Positions 27,772 to 36,044 of a stretch of DNA of 49,411 nucleotides are shown in pieces. The DNA comes from Candidatus Rifleibacteriota bacterium (GTDB taxonomy: Bacteria > Muiribacteriota > Ozemobacteria > Ozemobacterales > Ozemobacteraceae), in NCBI GenBank assembly GCA_905236675.1, contig CAJOND010000032.1, forward strand, positions 1 to 49,411, written 5' to 3'. The translations under genes and the position numbers were made by a program. Every line of letters begins with the position of its first letter. The stretch's first letter is position 1. The notes below the pieces were generated by a model. It made no database searches. It was not told the origin of the DNA and saw only the letters and a program-made list of their open reading frames with translations.

Positions 27772-28146
27772 TAGTTGATACCATTTTTTCTTCTTTGAAT
27801 ATTTATTGATTAAATTTGTCACTTCATCTTTAGAAAAATACATTTTTTCTGCTAATTTATAGATGAAGTCTGATTCTGATTTATCAATATTACCATCTGA
27901 AGCAGCAATACGAATTAGTAGTTTAAACAAATCTTTATCTAATTCGATTGCTGCTGTTTTTAATACATAATCCATAGGATTATCATTAGATTCTATTTCC
28001 TTTATAAACTTTTGTAAGTCTACTTCTGAAATAAAACCTTTTTCACAGATTTTTCGAATTATTTTTAATTCATTTTCATCTATTTTTCCATCAGCTAGCA
28101 TCACTGCTATACACATTCTTAAAGTGTTTTTAATAGTATTTTCCAA
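27766..28146 (-). CDS. TerB-like helical domain protein
   Basis: A 126-residue all-helical protein with two acidic repeats typical of the TerB/DjlA N-terminal fold: MLADGKIDENELKII and AASDGNIDKSESDFI. Such domains are thought to bind metals or act as interaction modules; a tellurite phenotype cannot be assumed. The start overlaps the end of the Tim44-like gene by 17 bp, so the two are translationally linked. The gene ends inside the convergent glnN stop region. Confidence 0.82.
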   Translation of the reverse strand: MENTIKNTLRMCIAVMLADGKIDENELKIIRKICEKGFISEVDLQKFIKEIESNDNPMDYVLKTAAIELDKDLFKLLIRIAASDGNIDKSESDFIYKLAEKMYFSKDEVTNLINKYSKKKKWYQLL

Positions 28147-29968
28147 ACAGGTTCATATTACTGAATTCAGAATCATCTTCTTCAGTAATAGAATTATTAT
28201 TCTCCTGTTCAATCAGCTTTTGAGGCTTTGATAACTGTTCTACATTCTGGTCAATATTTTGGTCTTTTTTCTGATCAATACTCAAATATTGTTTCTTTAA
28301 TTTTTCATTTATATGTTTGCCTGTAATTTCTGAATCAAATTCATATGATCTTCTTTTATAAGAATCAACTAAATTATCATCACCACTAATAATATTAGTT
28401 AATATCCAATCTTTTTTATCATCATTTGATACTGTACCACAATAATTACAATAATTAAGATTGTCTAAGGTTTCTAATGCTCCACAATTATTACAATGCA
28501 TACTGCAAAAACATTTACTAACATCTGTTTTTGCATTTATATCTCTTTGCAAGATAAATACAGAATGTTTATGTATTGTATGCTCCAAATCATTATTAGG
28601 ACAACTATTCCATTCTATTTCACCTAACAAAATATGCTTATCATTATCTTTACAAATACACAAAACTGCTATGGAATCAGTCCCTGCCATATAAGTATTA
28701 GATATTTCTTTATGTTTAAAAAATGAGTTGGTAAATTGCTGAGAGAAAGAATCCGTTGATATTTTAAGAATAGGTGTTGCTGTTTTTTTTCTAATAGCTT
28801 CTATCATTCGCCAGAAATAAGCAGCTAATTTATCTTCAATATTTTGAATATTAAAAGAAGGGTCACTATCATATAAAGCATTTAAACCAGGAATACTTTC
28901 ATTATGCGTATCTCTCCAACCACTAGATTGATAAATACCGGCAAGTATCCAATCATGCTGGCCAGATTTAAGTAATGCATCGCACGAAGGACAATTTATT
29001 AATCTAGAACCTTGAATCCTGGTTCCACAATTAGGACAATGTCCTTCAATTAAACCATTACTATTTAATTCTTTTGCACCTTTTCTTCGCATGAAACACC
29101 ATATTTCTTCAAATACTTCTGCTTCATCATGATTACCCTTTATCACAGCTTTTGTAACTTTATTTTCTAAATAATTAATAGCTTTTGCTTGAATTGCTAC
29201 ATAGATGGAATCATAATCAGTAGAAGTTTCTGCCTTTATTGGAAAAACATTCATTATTTCAAGTTCACTCATTACATCAACTGTTTTAGCAATAATCATT
29301 CCATTAATCTGTATTTGGAATTGTTCGTAAGTTCCATCAGCTAAGAAATTTTGAGCTTTTGATAAGTCTCGATTCGTCCATGAATTTTGAATGATTCTAA
29401 ATGCATTCATTATTCTTTCTTTAAAATTTTCATAAGAAAAGGATGGGGTTTCCTTTTTTATTTTTTCTATTACTTTTTGTTCGTTTAATTTATATCTTAT
29501 TTCAAAAAGTATTTTTGCTTCTTCATTTCTAGTTAAAAAACGACCATACTTAATCCAATTACCTATAAATGAGAATAAAAAGATAATTTCCGTAGGTAAA
29601 AGAATGATCGAAATACATAAAGAAAAATACATAAAATAACCGAAGAAAATATAACCTATTGTACATAAAAAACGATTAAATGGTTTTTCATAAGAATAGT
29701 AGCAAGCACAAATTGAAGTAATAAAATGTAATAATATTAATGGTAAAAAGATTAATAAAGCATTATTAAAGCCATAATGTTCTCCAATATAAAAAAATAA
29801 ATCTAATACATATGTTTCACCTTTTCCACGGCCGCCGCCGCCTCCACCACCACCTCCACCGCCGCCGCCAGCGCGAGCGAAGGATTCGTTGACACAAACA
29901 AAAACAAATATAAAAATGAACAATATTAAAAAGAGATATATAAAATCTTTCTTAAATCTTTTTTTCAT
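28130..29968 (-). CDS. Membrane protein with poly-Gly tract, Tim44-like domain and two zinc ribbons
   Basis: From the ATG at 29968 the protein has 612 residues. A signal-like segment ends in ESFARA, then 13 consecutive glycines (34-46), then two hydrophobic segments (about 67-90 and 103-137). A Tim44-like domain follows at about 180-290 (FKERIMNAFRIIQNSW; later EVFEEIWCFMRR). Zinc ribbon 1 is C311, C314, C326, C329; ribbon 2 is near the C-terminus (HCNNCG, YCNYCG). Each ribbon is followed by DWIL, which points to an internal duplication. An upstream in-frame ATG at 30193 would overlap rplU and add 75 residues; I prefer 29968 because of the signal peptide. Partner of the TerB-like gene; function unknown. 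Confidence 0.8.
   Translation of the reverse strand: MKKRFKKDFIYLFLILFIFIFVFVCVNESFARAGGGGGGGGGGGGGRGKGETYVLDLFFYIGEHYGFNNALLIFLPLILLHFITSICACYYSYEKPFNRFLCTIGYIFFGYFMYFSLCISIILLPTEIIFLFSFIGNWIKYGRFLTRNEEAKILFEIRYKLNEQKVIEKIKKETPSFSYENFKERIMNAFRIIQNSWTNRDLSKAQNFLADGTYEQFQIQINGMIIAKTVDVMSELEIMNVFPIKAETSTDYDSIYVAIQAKAINYLENKVTKAVIKGNHDEAEVFEEIWCFMRRKGAKELNSNGLIEGHCPNCGTRIQGSRLINCPSCDALLKSGQHDWILAGIYQSSGWRDTHNESIPGLNALYDSDPSFNIQNIEDKLAAYFWRMIEAIRKKTATPILKISTDSFSQQFTNSFFKHKEISNTYMAGTDSIAVLCICKDNDKHILLGEIEWNSCPNNDLEHTIHKHSVFILQRDINAKTDVSKCFCSMHCNNCGALETLDNLNYCNYCGTVSNDDKKDWILTNIISGDDNLVDSYKRRSYEFDSEITGKHINEKLKKQYLSIDQKKDQNIDQNVEQLSKPQKLIEQENNNSITEEDDSEFSNMNLFGKYY
29831..29869 (-). repeat. GC-rich GGN microsatellite encoding 13 glycines
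   Basis: Thirteen GGN codons in a row (mainly GGC and GGT) form a trinucleotide tract that stands out as almost pure G/C in AT-rich surroundings. Such tracts can vary in length by slippage in steps of one residue. Confidence 0.8.
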
Positions 29969-30182
29969 AACAATACTTTCTGTAGAAGATTGATGGTTAA
30001 TAAATATTCTATCAAAAAAACTTAATAATAAGAACATATAAAAGATTTTCAAAAAAAATAAATTTATTACTAGATTTTTCTTAAAGAAAGTGATATAAAT
30101 ATTAATCCCATATAAACCCGTAACAAATTTACTAGGTTCTTTAATAGAACTTACTACTACAACCAGATTGGGAGTAAATAAA

Positions 30183-30494
30183 ATGTACGCCATTATTGAA
30201 TTAGGTGGAAAACAGTATAATGTTGAAAAAGGCAGCAGAATACGCTGCGAAAAACTCGATCAGGCTGCTAACGAAACTCTTACTATCGATAAAGTATTGA
30301 TGGTTAAAGATGGCGATAATATGCAGATTGGTCAACCCTATGTAAAGGGTGCTGAAGTTCAGGCCAAAGTTGTTGGTCATGGCAGAGGTAAAAAGATTCT
30401 TGTTCTCAAATATAAGAGCAAAGTAAATTACCGCCGCAAATATGGTCATCGCCAGCATTTCACTGCTCTTGAAATTCAAGATATTAAGGCTTGA
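30183..30494 (+). CDS. rplU: 50S ribosomal protein L21
   Basis: The 103-residue protein starts MYAIIELGGKQYNVEKG and contains GRGKKILVLKYKSKVNYRRKYGHRQHFT, the L21 signature. GGGAG lies eight bases before the ATG at 30183; the in-frame TTG at 30168 overlaps that region and is not used. First gene of the conserved rplU-prp-rpmA cluster. The upstream promoter is not clear by eye. Confidence 0.97.
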   Translation: MYAIIELGGKQYNVEKGSRIRCEKLDQAANETLTIDKVLMVKDGDNMQIGQPYVKGAEVQAKVVGHGRGKKILVLKYKSKVNYRRKYGHRQHFTALEIQDIKA

Positions 30495-30802
30495 TGATTT
30501 CTATCTGTTTCTCTGAACTAGCTTCTAATAAATTGAAGTTATCCATAATAGGTCATAGTTCAACAGATAAAGGCAACGATATCGTTTGTTCAGCAGTATC
30601 TGCATTGACACAGACATTCGTCAGAGGAATAGAAAAAAACTTAAAAGCTAGATTTAAAGGCGAATTTCTTTCAGGTAATTGCAATTTATCAATAGAAGTT
30701 CCTAAAGAAAATAGCGAAAAGTTTAAAATTATTTGTGATATTTTTAAAGACGGGTTCTCTAAGATTTCAGAATCTTATCCAGAACAAGTTAAAATGAATT
30801 AG
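30494..30802 (+). CDS. prp: Ribosomal-processing cysteine protease Prp
   Basis: Prp removes the N-terminal extension of ribosomal protein L27 in Firmicutes and relatives. This 102-residue protein has the catalytic pair: H21 in IIGHSS and C32 in [12 protein letters not shown]. The ATG overlaps the rplU stop (TGATG), so the genes are coupled. An in-frame TTG immediately before it is an alternative start. The adjacent L27 has no cleavable extension, so the substrate here is unclear. Confidence 0.9.
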   Translation: MISICFSELASNKLKLSIIGHSSTDKGNDIVCSAVSALTQTFVRGIEKNLKARFKGEFLSGNCNLSIEVPKENSEKFKIICDIFKDGFSKISESYPEQVKMN

Positions 30803-30816
30803 TCAGGAGATTTATC

Positions 30817-31086
30817 ATGGCTCATAAAAAAGGACAAGGCTCATCAACCAATGGTAGAGAGTCACAGGCACAACGACTTGGTATTAAAAAGTATGCTGGC
30901 GAAAAAGTTATCGCTGGTAATATTATAGTTAGACAGAATGGTACTAAAATTCATCCAGCTCTTAATGTTGGAATTGGTAAAGACGATACTCTTTTCGCTC
31001 TTACTGATGGTACTGTTAAGTTCTTGTGGTATAAAGGGAAACATGCTGTTAGCGTAATTCCAGAAACCGAACAAGCTGCTAACTAA
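30817..31086 (+). CDS. rpmA: 50S ribosomal protein L27
   Basis: The 89-residue protein starts [20 protein letters not shown] and continues with [21 protein letters not shown], the L27 signature. The N-terminus that reaches the peptidyl transferase centre begins directly after Met, with no FF-type Prp cleavage site. AGGAG lies seven bases before the ATG. In-frame sequence upstream offers no longer start within the gap after prp. A strong terminator follows. Confidence 0.97.
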   Translation: MAHKKGQGSSTNGRESQAQRLGIKKYAGEKVIAGNIIVRQNGTKIHPALNVGIGKDDTLFALTDGTVKFLWYKGKHAVSVIPETEQAAN

Positions 31087-31101
31087 TCAATAATTATAAG
31101 T

Positions 31102-31150
31102 AAAAACAAAGAACCTGCTTCTATTTCATTAGAGCAGGTTCTTTGTTTTT
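31102..31150 (+). terminator. Intrinsic terminator of rplU-prp-rpmA
   Basis: A perfect 18-bp inverted repeat, arms 31102-31119 and 31133-31150, with core GAACCTGCT. It ends in a T-run, 15 bp after the rpmA stop. Confidence 0.9.
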
Positions 31151-31156
31151 AGCATA

Positions 31157-31186
31157 AAAAAACGCTTGCTTCTGCAAGCGTTTTTT
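31157..31186 (-). terminator. Intrinsic terminator of the dihydropyrimidinase gene
   Basis: AAAAAACGCTTGC, four-base loop, GCAAGCGTTTTTT (31157-31169, 31174-31186). It lies three bases after the minus-strand stop at 31190 and back to back with the rpmA terminator; the A/T tails allow use in both directions. Confidence 0.88.
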
Positions 31187-31189
31187 ATC

Positions 31190-32569
31190 TTATTCAAAAA
31201 ACTCAGGTGTAGGAGCTGTTCTCTTTATAAATCTACCCTGCCCTTTTTCACCTAACCAACCCTTATTTTCATCATATATAACTTTCCCTCTAAGAATTGT
31301 CATTGAGTTTTTACCTTTTATCTTTAATCCTTCATAAACAGAATAATCATTATTCATGTGTAGATTCTTTTGGGTAATAGTTTGTTCTGCATTTTGATCA
31401 AAAATCATTATATCTGCATCTGTTCCAGGAATTAAAGAACCTTTTTCTGGATACATACCGAATATTTTTGCTGGATTTTTTGTAATACTCTTTATTGCTG
31501 TATTTAAATCAACCTTACTAGCTAAAGCACCATTTAATACAAGTTCTGGCATTGTTTCTATACCAGGTATACCCATTGGTAAGCGATTAATAGAACCACC
31601 CCATGTATCTTTATCTTTTTTATTGAATGGGCAATGGTCGGTTGCAACCATAGCCACACTTTGATTATTCAAACAATCCCAGATTCTATCTTGTTGACCA
31701 AGGGGTCTAACGGGAGGACAGCAACCCCAATAATGACCATTGGGCTTATCAAATACAGAATCATCTAGATATAGATATTGTGGACAGGTTTCACCACTGA
31801 CTGGAGCTCCATTTAGTTTTTCATCTTCTAAGGTTTCGGCTCCTTCACCACTTGAAATATGAACTATATGTGCTTTACATCCTGTAAACTTAGCAAATTT
31901 ACATACTCTGGAAATTGCTTCACTTTCAGTAAATACTGGTCTAGTAGTTCTAAGAGCTTTTATTCCTAAATCATTTCTTTTTTCTGCTTCATTTGTTAAA
32001 TAGTCAATAACCATACCGTTTTCTGCGTGAACTGTAACAAGAATATTGTGACGTTTACATAATTCCATTATTCTGAAGAGGTTCTCATCATTTTGCATAC
32101 GACCAATCTTATTATAGGCTGTAAAAATCTTAAAACTCATTATTCCTAAATCTGGAAGAAGTTTGATCTGGTCTGCTACTTCTTCAGTAAACTGAGCAAT
32201 ACAAGCATGTAATGAGTAATCTATAGCAGCAGGCTTTGCTTCTTCAAAACGTCTGTTAATACTGGAAATTAAACCTTCTTTGTTTTCCTGGGCAGTAAAA
32301 TCAATAAAAGTAGTAACTCCACCTGCTGCACCAGCTATACTTCCAGTATAAAAGTCATCAGAAGCTATTGAATCATAAAAAGGAAGTGAAAAATGAGTGT
32401 GAGCATCTATTGCACCAGGTAAAACCCACTTGCCTTTAGCGTCAATTTCATTTTTGCCATTTAAATTTTTGCCGATACATGTGATTTTTTCTCCATTAAT
32501 TGCAATATCAGTATCAACAAAAGAATTTTCAAAGAAAACAAGACCGTTCTTTATTACTAAATCAAACAT
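31190..32569 (-). CDS. Dihydropyrimidinase / D-hydantoinase family cyclic amidohydrolase
   Basis: This enzyme family opens dihydrouracil, dihydrothymine or 5-substituted hydantoins. The 459-residue protein shows GAIDAHTHF (H57, H59), the metal-bridging lysine in SFKIFTAYN (K147), HAENG (H181), HIVHISSGEGAE and MVATDHCPF. The binuclear metal set appears complete. The substrate loop cannot be read confidently, so dihydropyrimidinase versus hydantoinase versus allantoinase-like use is open; the flanking genes give no transporter or partner. AAGGAG lies six bases before the ATG. With cdd it fits pyrimidine degradation. Confidence 0.9.
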   Translation of the reverse strand: MFDLVIKNGLVFFENSFVDTDIAINGEKITCIGKNLNGKNEIDAKGKWVLPGAIDAHTHFSLPFYDSIASDDFYTGSIAGAAGGVTTFIDFTAQENKEGLISSINRRFEEAKPAAIDYSLHACIAQFTEEVADQIKLLPDLGIMSFKIFTAYNKIGRMQNDENLFRIMELCKRHNILVTVHAENGMVIDYLTNEAEKRNDLGIKALRTTRPVFTESEAISRVCKFAKFTGCKAHIVHISSGEGAETLEDEKLNGAPVSGETCPQYLYLDDSVFDKPNGHYWGCCPPVRPLGQQDRIWDCLNNQSVAMVATDHCPFNKKDKDTWGGSINRLPMGIPGIETMPELVLNGALASKVDLNTAIKSITKNPAKIFGMYPEKGSLIPGTDADIMIFDQNAEQTITQKNLHMNNDYSVYEGLKIKGKNSMTILRGKVIYDENKGWLGEKGQGRFIKRTAPTPEFFE

Positions 32570-32602
32570 TTAAAGCTCCTTTTCCTTTATATTTAAAATT
32601 TA

Positions 32603-32633
32603 ATTATAAAGCTTAACAATAAGATTTTAACAA
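32603..32633 (-). promoter_or_regulatory. Candidate promoter of the dihydropyrimidinase gene
   Basis: Minus strand TTGTTA (32633-32628), 19-nt spacer, TATAAT (32608-32603). A perfect -10 box with a weak and slightly distant -35. Confidence 0.4.
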
Positions 32634-32729
32634 TTCTTCACTCTTCATTCTTATATCTTTTCTTTAAAAATCGTTAAAAAATATTGTACACCCTCCGATT
32701 AATTTAATCAAATCTTGAGGAGATAAAAA

Positions 32730-32858
32730 ATGAAAAACGAAAATGTCTTACTTAGCATTATTGGTATTCTTTTTTGTTCTTTTATTTTTACTTTCTACAA
32801 ATATAGACAAAAACGAAACAAAAAGATCGTATCAAAGATTTATCTTGGTACGGAGTAA
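32730..32858 (+). CDS. Putative 42-residue single-pass membrane protein
   Basis: A short open frame preceded by GAGGAG seven bases before the ATG. The peptide has a short polar start, a hydrophobic segment of about 17 residues (LLSIIGILFCSFIFTF) and a very basic tail (YKYRQKRNKKIVSKIYL). The positive-inside rule would put the tail in the cytoplasm. No family recognised. The strong ribosome site, membrane-protein layout and isolated position favour a real gene; a role is unknown. Confidence 0.6.
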   Translation: MKNENVLLSIIGILFCSFIFTFYKYRQKRNKKIVSKIYLGTE

Positions 32859-33050
32859 AAAAAGGGCGAAAGAAATAATAATCTGAATTATTCTTATGTA
32901 CAACATAATATTCTATTTCCCTCTATTTGTTTATCTTTTTTATTTTACATCTTATATTTTGCCAATTATTTCATACTTTTTGTATTTATCTGCTAGTCAT
33001 TAGTTTTAAAAGTTATATACTTTTAAGTTAGAAAGTAAAAGTCGAAAGTA

Positions 33051-33117
33051 GAAGTTAAAGGTTAGAAGTTTAAAGTTATGAGAAATCATATAACTTGTAA
33101 CTTCTAACTTAAAACTT
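33051..33117. repeat. Imperfect long inverted repeat with direct heptamer-like repeats
   Basis: GTTAGAAGTT (33061-33070) pairs with AACTTCTAAC (33099-33108), and pairing continues with mismatches inward and outward over about 65 nt. Immediately upstream, from 33009, the motif AAGTTAGA/AAGTAAA/AAGTAGA recurs in degenerate form. It looks like an intergenic repeat or a long hairpin, not a CRISPR. Confidence 0.5.
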
Positions 33118-33271
33118 TATTTTTTTATATTTAATAATAAAAACTTTATATATACTAATTAACTAAAATCATTAAAAACCTAAAATAACAACTTTATTTA
33201 TGTTCTATTTCCCCCTTTTATCTTAAAAAAAAGTAATGCTTTACTTAACTGTTTTGTGTTATTAGTATTCT

Positions 33272-34654
33272 ATGATAAACAAATCTGTTGATATAAAAAG
33301 AAAAATAATCTCATTAGTTAAAAAGCGTGAAGCAAAAGAAGCTTTAAAGCTATTTCATAAAAACTTTACTAATGAAAAACCCGCCGAATTAGAGTTTATA
33401 AAAAATTTATATGTAGAACTCAATCGTGCTGATTATTATAAAGAGAATTTTGATTTATTAGTCCAAATTGCAGTTTGGTATCCTGATAGCATTGAATTTC
33501 AAGATATATTTGAAAATGCTACTCAGACGTATGTAAATAAACTAATATTACAAGCAAATAATATTAAATTTGAAAGACTTGAAAAAGAGGAAAGTTTAAA
33601 AGAAAGTCTAAAAAAAGCTGATTCGATAACTCGCGAAAGAATGCAAGTTGAAAACAGCAAACAATTAAAAGCATTAAATGAAAAGTCAAAAGAATTATAT
33701 AAATTGGCTGTTACATATTCCCCTAATAATCTAACAGCCTACAAAGGCTGGCTTGAATGTTGTGTCCTAGATAATGATGAAGAAGAAATTGAAAAACTTA
33801 AAGCAAAAATAGAAGAACTTTCACCAAGTCGTCAATCTCAATCAACCGTTTCTAATGAAAACTTTGACAATCCTGAATCAAATAAAGAAAAAGAAGTAGA
33901 TATTAATGAGGTATGTGAGACTTTATTTAATGAAAAAAAATATGAAGAATTAATAAATAAAATTGATACCCTTGAAAATAAGGAATTATTAGTATCAAAG
34001 TCTTTACTATTAAAAGCCAGGTCATTAGTTGAATTAAAACGTTTTAAAGAAGCTGATAAAGCAATTTTTGATGCTGAACAACAAAATACAGATTACTATT
34101 TATTAAAGCAAACTAAAGAAGAAATTAATTCCATTAAGCTAAATTTATATTTAAAAGCAGGAAGTTTTTTATTGGAAAATGGAATTAAATTGGGCCATCC
34201 ATTAGGTCACAACAGTTTTTTAAAAGCTAAGTTTTGTTATCAAAAAGCTTTACAACTCAGTCCTGATGATTTGAATATTTTAGATCAAACATATTCTGTC
34301 TTAAAGTATTTAGGTGAAGACGAGGAAGCTTTCAAAATTAAAGGTGCCATATACTCATTAGATCCCGATTATAAAACTACTTATGATTTAAAATATAATC
34401 AGACTCTGTGTTTTATAGCCTCATATGCCTTTTATGATCAGCCTGATGTCGTTAATGAATTCAGATGGTTTAGAAGAGAATACTTATTAAATAATAAATT
34501 AGGAAGAAATATCAACTCCTTATATGTTAAAGTAAGTTCTCAGATAACTAAATCAATACGTAATGATAATTTCCTTCGTTTTATTTTTAAATTAATATTG
34601 CAAATTCCGCTTATATTTGTAAAAATACTAAAAATAATACATAGTCGTAAATAG
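33272..34654 (+). CDS. TPR-type protein with a C-terminal CFI-box domain
   Basis: A 460-residue helical protein. A charged coiled-coil-like segment lies at about 100-140, followed by TPR-like units such as AKFCYQKALQLSPDDLNILDQ and ADKAIFDAEQQ. Residues 380-460 match the CFI-box C-terminal domain: CFIASYAF, FRWFRREYLL, LGRNINSLYVKVS, then a hydrophobic end (LRFIFKLILQIPLIFVKIL) and basic tail. CFI-box domains resemble C-terminal sorting or anchoring tags, but this protein has no signal peptide. No ribosome site precedes the ATG; a -10-like TTATTA seven bases upstream hints at a leaderless mRNA. The next gene starts at once, so the two are co-transcribed. Confidence 0.75.
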   Translation: MINKSVDIKRKIISLVKKREAKEALKLFHKNFTNEKPAELEFIKNLYVELNRADYYKENFDLLVQIAVWYPDSIEFQDIFENATQTYVNKLILQANNIKFERLEKEESLKESLKKADSITRERMQVENSKQLKALNEKSKELYKLAVTYSPNNLTAYKGWLECCVLDNDEEEIEKLKAKIEELSPSRQSQSTVSNENFDNPESNKEKEVDINEVCETLFNEKKYEELINKIDTLENKELLVSKSLLLKARSLVELKRFKEADKAIFDAEQQNTDYYLLKQTKEEINSIKLNLYLKAGSFLLENGIKLGHPLGHNSFLKAKFCYQKALQLSPDDLNILDQTYSVLKYLGEDEEAFKIKGAIYSLDPDYKTTYDLKYNQTLCFIASYAFYDQPDVVNEFRWFRREYLLNNKLGRNINSLYVKVSSQITKSIRNDNFLRFIFKLILQIPLIFVKILKIIHSRK

Positions 34655-34669
34655 GTGATTCATTTTAAT

Positions 34670-35884
34670 ATGAACAAAAGCAAAAATGCTATAATAATTC
34701 TTTATTCCATTTTCTTTATATTTTTAAATATAAATCTATTGAAAGCTGAAGAAATAAAAGTTGGTATTGAAACCGAAAATACTTTTACTACTTTTAGAAT
34801 GCAAAGTATTATTGGAAGATGGCAAATAAAGTTAGAGAACACAAATAATAAAGCAATTAAAACTATTAATGAAGAAATAAATACTGAGGATCATGCTGTG
34901 ATAATGTTAATTTCCAAAGGCATTATTGTTAAATTTTCTTCAGGTTTTTTTTATGAAGAAGGCTATAATAAAATTACTATTTCTGATGGTGAACTAATAA
35001 GTCTTGAATTTCCAGGTAAATCTCCTAAGTTATTACAAGGTAATTTAGAAGTTTCTTTAATAGATGACGAGCTTTCAGTTATTAATAAAATTTCAATAGA
35101 TAAATATACTATTTCATGTGCTTCTTCAGAAGTAATTTCATGTGAACCTGAAGCTGTAAAAGCTCAAATAATTGCTGTTGAATCAAAAATTCATTATTTA
35201 AAAGAACATTCTAAACATCCTAAGGATCCTTACGATGTATGCGATGGCAGCCATTGTTTAAAATTTCAAGGAACGGGCTTCAATAGAGAATTAGTTGAAC
35301 TATTATATCCGACAATTCAAAACCATTTACTTTATTATAAAAACAAAATCATTTATCCTAGGTATCATCATACTTGTGGTGGCAAGATTTCCTCTGCTGA
35401 AGATGTTTATGGAACAAAAGAGGAACCATATCATCTTTCTCATAATGATATAAAAGACAGCAAAGGTTCTGAAAATTGTTTTCATAGTCCGTCATTCCAT
35501 TGGACAGTAGAAATACAAACTTCTTCTATTGCAGATTTTCTTTCTTTAGAGTTTGCAGGTGGTGCTGATAATATATACATTAACTGGATTCCTATTAAAA
35601 TCAATAATGAAGGAAGAATATTAATGATGAGAATAATAGGACGAAAGGTAAAGGAAATTTCCGGAATTGAATTCTTGAAAAATTTACAGAACTTTTATGG
35701 TCTCAATAGTATAAAAAGTATGAGATTTACCTTAGAGCCCCTTCGTCGTTCTATATTAATCAGAGGTATGGGTGAAGGCGATGGTGTTGGCATGTGTCTT
35801 TTTGGTGCTGATGGATTAGCAAAAAAAGGCTTGAATTATAAAGAAATTCTTCAGTTTTATTATCCAGGGACAACTTTAAAGTAA
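34670..35884 (+). CDS. SpoIID/LytB-domain secreted protein
   Basis: The family cuts peptidoglycan glycan strands (lytic transglycosylase) or stimulates amidases. From the ATG at 34670 (AGGTGA upstream) the protein has 404 residues with a signal peptide ending in LLKAEE. SpoIID features: SCEPEAVKAQIIAVESKI with the conserved glutamate, DPYDVCDGSHCLKFQG, HTCGGKISSAEDVYG and GEGDGVGMCLFGADGLAKKG near the C-terminus. An in-frame GTG at 34655 is an unlikely alternative. Sporulation is not implied; many non-sporulating bacteria carry the domain. Confidence 0.88.
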   Translation: MNKSKNAIIILYSIFFIFLNINLLKAEEIKVGIETENTFTTFRMQSIIGRWQIKLENTNNKAIKTINEEINTEDHAVIMLISKGIIVKFSSGFFYEEGYNKITISDGELISLEFPGKSPKLLQGNLEVSLIDDELSVINKISIDKYTISCASSEVISCEPEAVKAQIIAVESKIHYLKEHSKHPKDPYDVCDGSHCLKFQGTGFNRELVELLYPTIQNHLLYYKNKIIYPRYHHTCGGKISSAEDVYGTKEEPYHLSHNDIKDSKGSENCFHSPSFHWTVEIQTSSIADFLSLEFAGGADNIYINWIPIKINNEGRILMMRIIGRKVKEISGIEFLKNLQNFYGLNSIKSMRFTLEPLRRSILIRGMGEGDGVGMCLFGADGLAKKGLNYKEILQFYYPGTTLK

Positions 35885-35896
35885 TAAACTTTAAAC

Positions 35897-35974
35897 TCAG
35901 TAGTTGCCTAATGTATATTCCAACGATAATAAAATAGTAAATATTGTAGCTATAAATAATATAAAAATATTCAT
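35897..35974 (-). CDS. Putative 25-residue hydrophobic peptide
   Basis: A tiny open frame on the strand opposite its neighbours. GGAGAG lies four bases before the ATG. The peptide is one membrane span (MNIFILFIATIFTILLSL) followed by a short polar end (EYTLGNY). Type I toxin peptides and small membrane regulators look like this, but so can chance frames in AT-rich DNA; the ribosome site is the main support. Confidence 0.45.
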   Translation of the reverse strand: MNIFILFIATIFTILLSLEYTLGNY

Positions 35975-36044
35975 AAATCTCTCCAAATTTTATCTTTAAT
36001 AGCCATCGGTAAATAAAATTTAAAATTAATATATTTAATTAAAA

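Larger units (their letters stand above)
32570..33271. other. Gene-poor 700-bp region
   Basis: This is the longest stretch without a large gene. It holds the candidate promoter of the dihydropyrimidinase gene, one 42-codon open frame with a good ribosome site (32730-32858) and an inverted-repeat block (33051-33117). The rest is very AT-rich with homopolymer runs, and I see no decayed gene, tRNA or mobile-element remnant. A TTCTATTTCCC motif occurs at about 32910 and 33200. Confidence 0.6.

Noticed and set aside
27766..28146. Tellurite resistance function for the TerB-like protein
   Set aside because: Only the fold signature is present, with no terZ, terD or terC genes nearby.
33009..33117. 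Possible CRISPR array
   Set aside because: Repeat units are short, degenerate and without regular spacers; it is an inverted-repeat block.
34670..35884. Evidence for sporulation from the SpoIID domain
   Set aside because: SpoIID/LytB domains occur in many non-sporulating bacteria and no other sporulation gene is seen.
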